Source: Catenulispora pinisilvae (lineage in GTDB: Bacteria; Actinomycetota; Actinomycetes; Streptomycetales; Catenulisporaceae). Taken from it: a stretch of 47,138 bases of DNA. Location of the stretch: NCBI RefSeq assembly GCF_015356865.1, contig NZ_JAAFZA010000062.1:1-47138 (forward strand), given 5' to 3'. This document shows, piece by piece, positions 15,601 through 23,368 of the stretch; positions within the stretch are counted from its first letter, which is position 1, and every line of letters begins with the position of its first letter. The translations under genes were made by a program, and so were the position numbers. Below the pieces are notes generated by a model, which was given only the letters and a program-made list of their open reading frames with translations, searched no databases and had not been told where the DNA came from.

Positions 15601-16701
15601 ACGCTCGACGTGTCCGCCGCCGACGAGACGATGATCGCCGACGTGGCCGCGGTGAACCCGAACACCATCGTGGTGCTCAACAGCGGTTCGCCGGTGGTCA
15701 TGCCGTGGCTGAACTCCGTGGCCGGGGTTCTGGAGAACTGGTACGGGGGCCAGGAGACCGGCGCCGCGGTCGCCGCGCTGCTGTTCGGCACGGTCAACCC
15801 GTCCGGCAAGCTGCCGATGACCTTCCCGAGCAGCCTGAGCCAGGTCCCGGCGCAGACCACCGCGCAGTGGCCCGGTACTCCGACCGGCCCGATCTACAGC
15901 GAGGGCGTCGACATCGGCTATCGCTGGTACCAGTCCCAGAACATCACGCCGGCTTTCCCGTTCGGATACGGCTTGTCCTACACCAAGTTCTCCTTCTCCA
16001 ACCTGTCCGTCGGCTCGTTCAACTCCGACGGAGGGGCCACGGTGACCGCGACGGTGACCAACACCGGCTCGGTGGCCGGCGCGGAGGTGGCCCAGATGTA
16101 CGTCGGCGACCCGGCCGCCAGCCAGGACCCGCCGAACCAGCTGGCCGGCTTCCAGCGGGTGATGCTCAACCCGGGACAGAGCGCGACGGTCAGCTTCCCG
16201 CTGACGATCCACAACCTGGCGTCGTGGTCGACCGCCGACAACCAGTGGGAGGCCCAGGCGGGCAGCTACGCGATCCGGGTCGGGGACGCGTCGAACAACC
16301 TGCCGCTGACCGGTTCCACCTCGCTGGCGAACACGCTGACCGGCCAGGTCGCCGCGGGCGCCGCCAGCGCCGGGGTGTCCCTGGCGAACACCGCGGTCAG
16401 CTCGAACGTCACGCCGAACTCCGGCGTCCCGGGCGCGGAGACGGTCGGCGTCGCCAACCCCTTCGGCTACAGCAGCCCGAAGGGCGCGGCGGTGTCGTTC
16501 GCGATGCAGGCCGCGGACTCCAACCAGGCGCAGACGCTCACCTACACGGCGACCGGGTTGCCGCCCGGCGTCAGCATCGGAGGTAACGGCACCTTCTCCG
16601 GCGCCGGGACCACGACCGGCACCTACACCGTGACCGTGACGGCCACGGATACGGCCGGGGTGTCCGGCACGGCCACGTTCGTGTGGTCGGTCGTGCAGTG
16701 A
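12691..16701 (+). CDS. Secreted multimodular GH3 beta-glycosidase
   Basis: 1336 residues from ATG 12691, with GAAGGGA upstream. Parts in order: a signal peptide (about 1-50, Arg-rich then a hydrophobic run ending AHA-AT); two nearly identical CBM6-like modules starting at residues 52 and 223, with a 513-nt period; an F5/8C discoidin module (about 394-528); the GH3 N-terminal barrel (about 554-803); the GH3 C-terminal domain (about 864-1057); a fibronectin-III-like domain (about 1099-1204); and an Ig-like tail (about 1234-1336). The nucleophile is Asp777 in GFIASDWGA; the acid/base is probably Glu965 or Glu966 in EGEESD. It would act outside the cell as a beta-glucosidase or beta-xylosidase; the exact sugar is not readable. 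Its own promoter and terminator make it monocistronic. Confidence 0.9.
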   Translation: MRLLTPARRPRPARGRPGSSQRRPVFRTLLAVAALFVAPLAALPTAAHAATGAPFGGTAAAVPGPIQAANYDTGGQGVAYNTAPGNGSANSYRADGIDLESTADTLGTSPAGGAYDMGWTTPGQWFDYTVNVSTAGTYSVAFRLSSPYGITDALHIADASGTNLTGSVAVPNTGGYETWATVTASLTLPAGIQTLTVKQDSNGFNFHNMAFTLTTSGGGGGDKPFGGTPAAVPGTVQVADYDTGGPNVAYNVTAANGTATGYRTDAVDLENTSDTQGTSPAGGAYDMGWTNAGQWFDYTVQVATSGVYTVSFRVSSPYGVSDALHIANASGANLTGSVAVPDTTSYATWTNVTASITLAAGAQTLTVKQDSNGFNLHFLAFTQGSGGGGPGPNQYCGTQDLAMDQPTTASSVYSATANPPSAATDGDPGTRWESAYSDPQWLQVDLGNQQQICNIGVLWENAYASAFQIQVSNDATNWTTVYSTTTGTGGHQTVPVSTTDRYVRLYGTTRATQWGYSVLEFDVYGLTNTPPVTGGNGNGGNGVCPWVGSTAPVAQRVQQVLNTMDQAEELTLVAGDGTTNYIGHVAGIPNLCVTQMNLEDGPSGVGDGNGGVTAFPDGESAASTFDPGLIQQEGTAKGAEFAGKGVDIALGPTTNVVRDPRWGRTYETYGEDPFLAGQITSAEVQGLQGQGVMAMVKHVAAYDQEQYPNGGNNETVGQQAMQELYLAPFQAAAEQSAPASMMCSYAVVNGASSCASAPMLRNGLDTQANYGGFIASDWGAAGPAVADANGGLDIAMPFNSYATNLGNALAAGQFDQTTLNSIVARILTQMFAFGLFDNPQTGSLSATVTTAAHQQTALQLGEEGTVLLKNNGLLPLNPKPATAQSIAVLGTDGGAAVELAGGGSGGVDSSNTVWPVTGIQNAVGPNVTVTYTAGDDNGTTNIPQAVAAAKAATYAIVFASAPEGEESDLKTLDVSAADETMIADVAAVNPNTIVVLNSGSPVVMPWLNSVAGVLENWYGGQETGAAVAALLFGTVNPSGKLPMTFPSSLSQVPAQTTAQWPGTPTGPIYSEGVDIGYRWYQSQNITPAFPFGYGLSYTKFSFSNLSVGSFNSDGGATVTATVTNTGSVAGAEVAQMYVGDPAASQDPPNQLAGFQRVMLNPGQSATVSFPLTIHNLASWSTADNQWEAQAGSYAIRVGDASNNLPLTGSTSLANTLTGQVAAGAASAGVSLANTAVSSNVTPNSGVPGAETVGVANPFGYSSPKGAAVSFAMQAADSNQAQTLTYTATGLPPGVSIGGNGTFSGAGTTTGTYTVTVTATDTAGVSGTATFVWSVVQ

Positions 16702-16758
16702 ACTCGATAGTGCGGTAACAGAAGTGCGGTAGCGGAAATCGCCGCGGTAACAGAAAAC

Positions 16759-16798
16759 GCCGTGCCGGTCGGGCTTGGGGCCTCGACCGGCACGGCGA
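16759..16798. terminator. Strong terminator between GH3 and dehydratase genes
   Basis: A perfect 14-bp stem (CGCCGTGCCGGTCG, 16759-16772, with its complement at 16785-16798) spans a 12-nt loop. It lies between convergent genes and can serve both. Confidence 0.8.
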
Positions 16799-16843
16799 CT
16801 GTTCGGTTCGCAGATTGTTTCTCAGAGATCTGTTAGAGATCTG

Positions 16844-17791
16844 TCAGAGGTCTGATGGATCGGTGTTCGCGCCGCACAGCACGACGGCGATCCGCTCGCC
16901 CTCGCGCGGGGTGTACCGGCCGGACAGTAGAGCCGCCATCGCCGCCGCGGCGCCGTGTTCCACCGCCACCCGCCGGTGCTCCCACAGCGCGGAACGGGCC
17001 GCGACGATCTCCTTGTCGGAGACCAGGACGGAGGTCGCGAGCGGGTCGGTGGCCAACCGGTAGGCGGTCTGCGAGACGCGGCGCGCGCCGAGCGAGTCGG
17101 ACGCGACCGAGTCCACGTCGACATCGGTCGGGCCGCTGGCGGCCAGTGCCGCGTTGAGGGCCCGGCAGTTCTCGGGCTCGACGGCGACGACGCGGACCCC
17201 GTGCGGGAACATCGCGGCCGCGGTTCCGGCGAACAGACCGCCGCCGCCGACGGCGACCATGACGGTGTCGATGTCCGGGACCTGTTCGCGGATCTCGGCG
17301 GCGCAGGTCCCGGCACCGGCGGCGATCAGCGGATGGTCGTAGGCGTGGGAGAGCAAGGCCCCGGTGGCCTCGGCGTATTCGATGGACGCTTCCAGCGCGT
17401 GCGCGTAGACGGTTCCTCTCAGCCGCACGTCCGCACCGAGCGCCCGCAGCCTGTCGACCTTCACGGCCGGTGCGGTCTCCGGCACGAAGACGGTGACCTT
17501 GGCCCCCGCGGCGCGTCCGGCCCAGGCCGCGGCGATCGCCGCGTTGCCGCCGGAGGCGATCGCGATGCCCTCGGCCGGCATCGTGCCGTTCTCCTGGTGG
17601 TACAGCGTGAGGTTGAGCGCGCCGCGGGCCTTGAACGAGCCGCCGTGCTGCATGAACTCGTACGCCAGCCAGACCGGGGCGTTCGGGACGGTTCCGGAGT
17701 CGGCGGGGGCGACGGCCACGCGGCGTACCCGGGAGGAGACGCGGTCGGCGGCGGCTTCGACGTCGGACTCGGTGATGGCCTCGCTGCTCAA
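16844..17791 (-). CDS. PLP-dependent threonine/serine dehydratase-like enzyme
   Basis: About 315 residues. The start is taken as TTG 17791, 6 nt after AAGGAG; a TTG at 17797 abuts that site and is too close. Fold-type II PLP signatures are present: GGSFKARGALN, where the Lys (56 counted from 17797) forms the Schiff base; SGGNAAIA, which binds the substrate carboxylate; and the phosphate-binding loop GGGGL (184-188). Its length and lack of an ACT domain fit catabolic threonine dehydratase or serine/threonine racemase-like enzymes rather than biosynthetic IlvA. The reaction would be deamination of Thr or Ser to the 2-oxoacid and ammonia. It is divergent from the conservon and unlikely to share its function. 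Confidence 0.88.
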   Translation of the reverse strand: MSSEAITESDVEAAADRVSSRVRRVAVAPADSGTVPNAPVWLAYEFMQHGGSFKARGALNLTLYHQENGTMPAEGIAIASGGNAAIAAAWAGRAAGAKVTVFVPETAPAVKVDRLRALGADVRLRGTVYAHALEASIEYAEATGALLSHAYDHPLIAAGAGTCAAEIREQVPDIDTVMVAVGGGGLFAGTAAAMFPHGVRVVAVEPENCRALNAALAASGPTDVDVDSVASDSLGARRVSQTAYRLATDPLATSVLVSDKEIVAARSALWEHRRVAVEHGAAAAMAALLSGRYTPREGERIAVVLCGANTDPSDL

Positions 17792-18090
17792 GCTCAACTC
17801 CTTGCTGAGGCGGTGCGGATCGTTGTACCGGCTGGTACCCCGGCCGCGGTTTCAACCGTATCGACCGGGGACCGGGGACCGGGAGTCGCAGCGCCCGGGG
17901 ACGTCCGGCGAGGCGCCAGGGGGAACAAGTTGTCGAAGGCCGGATCCTCTGTGGAATCTGGACCGCTGCGCTATTGTCAGGGAGCGTAGATGCCCCGGTA
18001 CGCTGCGGGCGCGTCAGCGCAGGCGACAGCGTGTCCGTCCGGGCTGGGACCTTCGCCGATCTCACGAGTAGACCTGATTGAGAAGGCCGA
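17792..18090. other. Divergent intergenic region with one dyad
   Basis: About 300 bp without a gene, between the dehydratase and cvnA starts. It holds GTACC-GGCT-GGTAC (17825-17838), an inverted repeat close to the dehydratase start that could be its operator. The conservon promoter must lie here, but no convincing -35/-10 pair was found. Confidence 0.4.
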
Positions 18091-19371
18091 ATGAATTCTG
18101 AGATAGCGCTTTGGTGCGCGGGCGGCGCCCTCGTGGTCGCGATCGCGTTCGCCGTGTACAAGGCCCGGAGCGCCGGGCGGCTGCGGGCGCGAATAGCCCG
18201 GCTGGAGCAGGCCTGCGCGGCCCGGGACGCCGCGGTGGCGCAGCTGGCCGCGATCGGTCTGCCGACCGCCGCCGACTTGGCGGACGACTCCCGCCCGGCC
18301 CGTTCCGCTCCCGCCCTGGCGCCGATCCTGGCCGGGACGCCGTTCGCCGACAGCGCGGCGGTACTGGCCCAGCGGTACACGGTCGGTCTGGGCGAACTCC
18401 AGGTCGCAGTCGCGGAATCGGTGCGGCACAAGGCGCAGGACGAGGCGCGGCAGACCACTGAGTCCTCGGTGCGGTCCTTCGCCGAGACCGTGGTCAGCCT
18501 CGGGGCGAACCTGAGCAAGGTGGTCGCCCAGGCCATGCGGCAGCACCGCGGCCAGGAGACCTTCGAGACCCTCACCCTGATCGACCACACGGTCCAGCAG
18601 ATGATCCGGCAGGCCCAGTCCTACGTCGTGGTCTGCGGCGGGCTGCCCGGCCGGCGCTGGCCGAGCCAGGCGATGACCGACGTGGTACGCGGGGCGATGG
18701 GCCGGATCCAGGACTACCAGCGGATCCGGCCGCGGGAACTGGACCGGCAGGTGATCGGCCAGGCCGTCGAACCGGCCGTGCACGCGGTCGCCACGTTGCT
18801 GGACAACGCCGCGCGCTACTCCCCGCCCGGGTCGTTCGTGGACGTCACATTCCAGGAAGGCCACCACGGCGTCACGATCATCGTCGACGACGCCGGGGTC
18901 GGCATGAACAGCGAGCAGCTGGACGCCGCGCGCCGCGTCCTGTCCGGCCAGGAGCCGGCGGACCTGCACAGGTTCGGTCCGCACCCGAAGATCGGCTTCC
19001 CGACGGTCGCCGCGCTCAGCAAGCGCTACGGATTCCAGGCCTCGGTCGACGGATCGAGCAGTCCGTTCGGCGGGACGCGGGCGGCGCTGTTCATCCCCGA
19101 AGCCCTGCTCGCCGCCGACGCCGCCGACGTCCTGGAAGCCGCCCCGGGCGCGGCGCCGGAGCCCGAACCCGAGCCGCCGGAGGCCGCCGAGGTGACCGGT
19201 GCCGGACTGCCGCGCCGGCGTCGGCACATCGCGACCGCGGACACCCAGCCCCTCCCTCCGATTCTGAGTACGTCGGCCCCGCGGCCCAGTGTCGCCGCGG
19301 CGTGGCAGAGCGGTGTGCACAGCGCCGATGACGCGGCCGCGCCGTCCGACCCCGCAGAAGGGACCCGATAG
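18091..19371 (+). CDS. cvnA: Conservon CvnA: membrane sensor kinase-like ATPase
   Basis: 426 residues from ATG 18091, after GAAGG. One N-terminal membrane segment (about 6-25), a short coiled coil (RLRARIARLEQACAARDAA), a helical dimerisation region with IDHTVQQM, and a histidine-kinase-type ATPase domain: N-box DNAARYSPPG (from Asp238) and G1 box DDAGVGM (266-272). The Pro/Glu-rich C-terminal tail has no fold. It is the first of five tightly packed genes of the conservon type known from Streptomyces, where CvnA binds the roadblock protein CvnB and helps assemble a membrane complex with the GTPase CvnD. A standard response-regulator partner is absent, as usual for conservons. Confidence 0.9.
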   Translation: MNSEIALWCAGGALVVAIAFAVYKARSAGRLRARIARLEQACAARDAAVAQLAAIGLPTAADLADDSRPARSAPALAPILAGTPFADSAAVLAQRYTVGLGELQVAVAESVRHKAQDEARQTTESSVRSFAETVVSLGANLSKVVAQAMRQHRGQETFETLTLIDHTVQQMIRQAQSYVVVCGGLPGRRWPSQAMTDVVRGAMGRIQDYQRIRPRELDRQVIGQAVEPAVHAVATLLDNAARYSPPGSFVDVTFQEGHHGVTIIVDDAGVGMNSEQLDAARRVLSGQEPADLHRFGPHPKIGFPTVAALSKRYGFQASVDGSSSPFGGTRAALFIPEALLAADAADVLEAAPGAAPEPEPEPPEAAEVTGAGLPRRRRHIATADTQPLPPILSTSAPRPSVAAAWQSGVHSADDAAAPSDPAEGTR

Positions 19372-19374
19372 CCC

Positions 19375-19785
19375 GTGAGCACCACCGCCCCGCCGGCTGA
19401 CGGGAACAACAAGTTGACGTGGATGCTCAGCAGCCTGGACCTGGAAGGGGTCCGCTACTCGGTCCTGATCTCCGGGGACGGGCTGCGCATGGCGCATTCG
19501 GAGACCATCACCCGCGACGCGGCGGACGCCTTCGCCGCGGCGATCAGCGGGGTCCAGTCGCTGGGCAAGGCCCTGGCCGGGATGTGCGGCGATGAGGACA
19601 ACCGGCTGCGGCAGAACCTGATCGAGTACGACCAGGCGCTGGTGCTGGTCACCGCCGCGGGGCAGAACGCGATGCTGGGGGTGTGCGCCGAACCCACCGC
19701 GGACGCCGGGCTGATCGTCCACCGGATGAACGATCTGGCCTCGCGCCTCGGCAATGAGCTCAGCAGCCAGACCCGCCGGCCATGA
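19375..19785 (+). CDS. cvnB: Conservon CvnB: roadblock/LC7 protein
   Basis: 136 residues from GTG 19375, with GAAGGGA upstream and 3 nt after cvnA. A single roadblock/LC7 domain: KLTWMLSSLDLEGVRYSVLI near the N-terminus, SGDGLRMAHS, and the DAADAFAAAISGVQSL helix. In known conservons CvnB links the kinase-like protein and the GTPase, probably as a GTPase-activating or scaffold partner. The stop overlaps the next start by four bases (ATGA), so the two are translationally coupled. Confidence 0.9.
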   Translation: MSTTAPPADGNNKLTWMLSSLDLEGVRYSVLISGDGLRMAHSETITRDAADAFAAAISGVQSLGKALAGMCGDEDNRLRQNLIEYDQALVLVTAAGQNAMLGVCAEPTADAGLIVHRMNDLASRLGNELSSQTRRP

Positions 19786-20129
19786 CCCGGCCGCGGCGCG
19801 ATCCGGACCTGGTGCGCGCGTACGTCGTGACCGGCGGCGTCCTGCGGCCCAGCCGGGACGTGGGGCTGGTGACCCTGCTGGTCGCCCAGGACGTCCCGGG
19901 CCAGGGGCTGGCCCCCGAACAGCGCCGGGTACTCGGGGTGTGCAGCCGGCACGGCGCCCTGTCCATCGCGGAGATCGCCGCGCACCTGGACCTGCCGCCG
20001 TCGGTGGTCACGATTCTGGCGGCGGCCCTGATGGACTCCGGGCACCTCGCCGTCCCCACCCCGGTCGCCGACGTCCCCGACATCGATGTGCTGAAAGAGG
20101 TGCTTCGTGGGCTCCGCCAACTTGTCTGA
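19782..20129 (+). CDS. cvnC: Conservon CvnC: DUF742 protein
   Basis: 115 residues from ATG 19782, overlapping cvnB by 4 bp. The typical DUF742 layout is seen: VRAYVVTGGVLRPSRDV near the N-terminus, a central winged-helix-like segment (HGALSIAEIAAHLDLPPSVV), and VLKEVLRGLRQLV at the end. Biochemical role unknown; in Streptomyces conservons it is part of the complex and may interact with CvnD. Its 3' end overlaps cvnD by 23 bp. Confidence 0.9.
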   Translation: MTRPRRDPDLVRAYVVTGGVLRPSRDVGLVTLLVAQDVPGQGLAPEQRRVLGVCSRHGALSIAEIAAHLDLPPSVVTILAAALMDSGHLAVPTPVADVPDIDVLKEVLRGLRQLV

Positions 20130-20700
20130 GGTCGCGTATCTGCCGGGCACCGTCACCCGGTCGGTGAAGCTGCTCGTCGCCGGACACTTCGGCGCCGGCA
20201 AGACCACCTTCGTCGGCAGCGTCTCGGAGATCCGGCCGTTGCGCACCGAGGAACCGATCACCGAGGCCAGCGTCGGCGTCGACGACCTGGCCGGGCTGCC
20301 GCGCAAGGCCTCGACCACCGTGGCGATGGATTTCGGCCGCCGGACGTTCGGGGGAGTGGCGCTGTATCTGTTCGGCACCCCCGGGCAGCAGCGGTTCCTG
20401 CCTATGTGGGACGAACTCGCGCGCGGCGCGGTCGGCGCCCTGGTGCTGGTCGACACCCGGCGGCTGGACCACTCCGACGAGATCCTGAGCGCGGTGGAGA
20501 AGCGCGGCCTGCCCTACACGGTGGCGGTCAACGAGTTCGACGGCGCCCGCCGCTACCCCTCGGAGGAGATCCGGCAGGCGCTGGACCTGGCCCCCTCCAC
20601 CCCCCTGACCGTCTGCGACGCCCGTGACCAGGCCTCGTCCGCCAAGGCGCTGATCGTGCTCGTCGAACACCTCACCAGCCGACCGGAGACGCTCGCGTGA
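20107..20700 (+). CDS. cvnD: Conservon CvnD: Ras/MglA-like small GTPase
   Basis: 197 residues from GTG 20107, inside the end of cvnC. P-loop GHFGAGKT (26-33); G3 region FGTPGQQRF (from Gly90), where the usual Asp of DxxG is replaced as in other CvnD proteins; G4 motif NEFD (142-145) in place of NKxD. The nucleotide state would switch the conservon complex at the membrane. The stop overlaps the next start by 4 bp (GTGA), so the downstream P450 is coupled to the GTPase. Confidence 0.92.
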   Translation: MGSANLSEVAYLPGTVTRSVKLLVAGHFGAGKTTFVGSVSEIRPLRTEEPITEASVGVDDLAGLPRKASTTVAMDFGRRTFGGVALYLFGTPGQQRFLPMWDELARGAVGALVLVDTRRLDHSDEILSAVEKRGLPYTVAVNEFDGARRYPSEEIRQALDLAPSTPLTVCDARDQASSAKALIVLVEHLTSRPETLA

Positions 20701-21920
20701 CCACCCAGACAACCGCCGCCGCCGCGACCGCCGCGAGGGCGCGGGTCCCGATGTATACGCCGGAATTCGCCGCCGACCCGCATGCCGCGTACGAGGAGAT
20801 GCGGCGGCGGCACGGCTCCCTGGTGCCGGTGCTGCTGGATCCGGACGTGCCCGCCACGCTGGTGATCGGCTACCACACGGCGGTCCAGATCCTGCACGAC
20901 CCCGAACGCTTCCCCGCCGATCCGCGCCGTTGGGAGGCGGGCCTGGCCGCGGACAACCCGGTCCGGCCGATGATGGAGTGGCGGCCGAACGCCTTGCGCA
21001 GCGCGGGGATGGAGCACGCCCGGTACCGCGGCGCGAACGTGTTCAGCCTCGGCGGTGTCGACCTGCACGGGCTGCGCACGGTGGTGCAGGACGTGGCGAT
21101 CGGCTTGATCAACGAGCTGTGTCAGGCCGGTGAGGCGGACCTGATCACCCAGTACGCCTTCCCGCTCGCGTTCCAGGTTCTCAATACCCTGCTGGGCTGC
21201 CCGCCGGAGATCGGGGAGCGGGTCGCGAAGGGGATGGCCTCGATCTTCGAGGGGATCGATGCCGAGGCCGGCAACGCGATGCTGGCCGCGGCGTTGGCCG
21301 AGCTGGTGTTGCTGAAGAAGGCGCATCCGGCGAACGACGTCACCAGCCGGCTGCTGCAACACGAGTCGGGGCTGGACGTCACCGAGATGGTGCATCAGCT
21401 TGCTTGTATCTACGGGGCGGGGATCGAGCCCCAGCAGAACCTGATCGCCAACACGCTCCTGCTGATCCTCACCGACGAGCGTTTCTCCGGCGACGTGCTT
21501 GACGGGAACCTGGCTGTCCGCGACGCTCTGGACGAGGTGTTGTATCAGGACCCGCCGATGGCCAACTATGCGATCTCCTATCCCCCCTACCCCGTGCAGA
21601 TCGACGGGGTCTGGCTGCCTGCCGACCAACCGGTGCTGATCAGCATGTCCGCGTGCAACAACGATCCGGCGATCGCTTCGGACCAGCGGACCGGGAACCG
21701 GGCTCATCTCGCGTGGAGCATCGGGCCGCATGCTTGTCCGGCGCAGCCGGCCGCGTATCTGATCGCCCAGGCCGCCATCGACCAGATTCTCGACGCCCTG
21801 CCGGAGATGGAGCTCGCGGTTCCCGCCGATCAGCTGGTCTGGCGGCCTGGGCCCTTCGCACGGGCTTTGGCCGCGCTGCCTGTCACCGTCCCGGGGTCGC
21901 CGCCTATTCCGCTGCGCTGA
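20697..21920 (+). CDS. Conservon P450, CYP157-like, lacking EXXR
   Basis: 407 residues from GTG 20697. The heme-binding Cys347 is in AWSIGPHACPAQ, where Trp and Ala replace the usual Phe and Gly. The I-helix reads YGAGIEPQQ (239-247) instead of AGxET/S, so the oxygen-activating Thr is missing. In the K-helix the expected E-x-x-R is DEVLY (Glu280 to Tyr283): the Arg is absent. CYP157 enzymes of Streptomyces conservons are known to lack EXXR and to pair with a CYP154, exactly as here. It may be a poor or non-classical monooxygenase, or a ligand-sensing heme protein for the conservon. The family name rests on these features and context, not on a search. Confidence 0.88.
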   Translation: MTTQTTAAAATAARARVPMYTPEFAADPHAAYEEMRRRHGSLVPVLLDPDVPATLVIGYHTAVQILHDPERFPADPRRWEAGLAADNPVRPMMEWRPNALRSAGMEHARYRGANVFSLGGVDLHGLRTVVQDVAIGLINELCQAGEADLITQYAFPLAFQVLNTLLGCPPEIGERVAKGMASIFEGIDAEAGNAMLAAALAELVLLKKAHPANDVTSRLLQHESGLDVTEMVHQLACIYGAGIEPQQNLIANTLLLILTDERFSGDVLDGNLAVRDALDEVLYQDPPMANYAISYPPYPVQIDGVWLPADQPVLISMSACNNDPAIASDQRTGNRAHLAWSIGPHACPAQPAAYLIAQAAIDQILDALPEMELAVPADQLVWRPGPFARALAALPVTVPGSPPIPLR

Positions 21921-21977
21921 ATCTCTGTCATCTCATACCTGTCTGCCGTATGCCCGTTTGCCATGGAAGGCCCTCGC

Positions 21978-23201
21978 ATGGACCAGAACGTCTTCACCCT
22001 CGACCCGACCGGCGGGAACCGCCACACCGAGGACGCGTATCTGCGGGCTCACGGTCCCGCGGTGCGCGTCGATCTGCTGGGGCAGGAGGTGTGGGCGGTC
22101 GCCGATCCGGGCGTGCTCAAGGCGCTCCTGGTCGATCCGCGGGTGTCCAAGGACGCGGCCCAGCACTGGCCGAAGTTCCCCGACGAGATCATCGGCAAGT
22201 GGCCGCTGGCGCTGTGGGTCGGCGTCAGCAACATGTTCACCGCCTACGGCGCCGACCACCGCAGGCTGCGCCGCCTGGTCAGCCCGGCGTTCTCGACCCG
22301 CCGCGTCGCCGCGATGACCTCGCGGATCGAGGAGATCACCGCCGAGCTGCTCGACACCGTCGCGGCCACCCCGGCCGGCCAGAGCGTCGACCTGCGCGAG
22401 AACTTCGCCGTCCCACTGCCGATCCAGGTCATCAGCTCCCTGATGGGCCTGCCGGTCAGCGCGCAGAAGGCCTTCCGCGGCCTCGTGGACGCCGTGTTCG
22501 ACACCACCCAGTCGGCGCAGGAGGCGACCGAGAACGCCACGAAGCTGTACGGCGTCCTGGCCGACCTGGTCGCCGAGAAGCGCGAGAACCCGGGCGACGA
22601 CATGACGTCCCTGCTGATCGCCACCCGCGACGACGAAGGAGACGGCTCGGCCCTGGCCGAACAGGAACTACTCGACACCCTGCTCCTGGTGGTCTCAGCC
22701 GGCTACGAGACCACCGTCAACCTGATCGACCAGGGCATCACCCTGCTCCTGACCCGCCCCGACCAGCGCGCGAAGCTGCAAGCGGGCCAAGTCGGCTGGC
22801 GCGACGTGGTCGAGGAGATCCTGCGCTTCGAGGCACCGGTGGCCAACCTGCCGCTGCGCTACGCGGTCGAGGACGTGGACCTACCCGGCGGCGTGACGAT
22901 CCGCCAGGGCGAAGCCATCCTGGCCTCCTACGCAGCCGCCGGCCGCCACCCGGACCTGCACGGCGAGAGCGCCGACGAGTTCGACGTGGCCAGATCCCTC
23001 AAGGACCACCTGGCCTTCGGCCACGGCGTGCACTTCTGCCTCGGCGCGCAACTGGCCCGCATGGAAGCCGAGATCGCACTGCGCACGCTGTTCACCCGCT
23101 TCCCGGACCTCGCTTTCGCGACGGACGCGGAGCTGCGTCCGCTGGAGTCTTTGATCTCCAACGGGCATCAGGTGCTGCCGGTGGTGTTGCGGCCTGCGTG
23201 A
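21978..23201 (+). CDS. Conservon-linked cytochrome P450, CYP154-like
   Basis: 407 residues from ATG 21978, preferred over ATG 21963 because GGAAGG lies 7 nt before it. All canonical bacterial class I P450 motifs are present: I-helix AGYETT (241-246), K-helix EILR (Glu280, Arg283), and the heme loop FGHGVHFCLG (347-356, Cys354). It follows the CYP157-like gene by 57 bp and is probably the last gene of the operon. CYP154 enzymes hydroxylate macrolides, steroids or other lipophilic compounds with ferredoxin as electron donor; no ferredoxin gene is nearby. The substrate is unknown. Confidence 0.92.
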   Translation: MDQNVFTLDPTGGNRHTEDAYLRAHGPAVRVDLLGQEVWAVADPGVLKALLVDPRVSKDAAQHWPKFPDEIIGKWPLALWVGVSNMFTAYGADHRRLRRLVSPAFSTRRVAAMTSRIEEITAELLDTVAATPAGQSVDLRENFAVPLPIQVISSLMGLPVSAQKAFRGLVDAVFDTTQSAQEATENATKLYGVLADLVAEKRENPGDDMTSLLIATRDDEGDGSALAEQELLDTLLLVVSAGYETTVNLIDQGITLLLTRPDQRAKLQAGQVGWRDVVEEILRFEAPVANLPLRYAVEDVDLPGGVTIRQGEAILASYAAAGRHPDLHGESADEFDVARSLKDHLAFGHGVHFCLGAQLARMEAEIALRTLFTRFPDLAFATDAELRPLESLISNGHQVLPVVLRPA

Positions 23202-23292
23202 GGCGCTGCGGCTTTGGTTCCCGGGGGCTGATGTGCTCGGGGACCGGGGAGATGGTTTTCAGAGCCGTCGTAGTAAGCGCTCGGCGCCGCTG

Positions 23293-23356
23293 ACATTAGG
23301 CGGCACCCGCCCTTCAGCATTGGAAGGGCGGGGGCCGCACACTGTGCGCCTAATGT
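23293..23356. terminator. Nested inverted repeat, bidirectional terminator
   Basis: An inner 10-bp stem CCCGCCCTTC/GAAGGGCGGG with a 7-nt loop (23306-23332) is enclosed by an outer perfect 10-bp repeat ACATTAGGCG (23293-23302) / CGCCTAATGT (23347-23356). It lies between the convergent P450 and GH43 genes. Confidence 0.7.
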
Positions 23357-23368
23357 TGATTCGCCGAA

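Noticed and set aside
12817-16212. Minus-strand frame of 1131 codons over the GH3 gene
   Set aside because: Its length is due to high GC content; the sequence is Val/Gly/Arg/His-rich with no domain, and the opposite strand has a catalytic GH3 gene.
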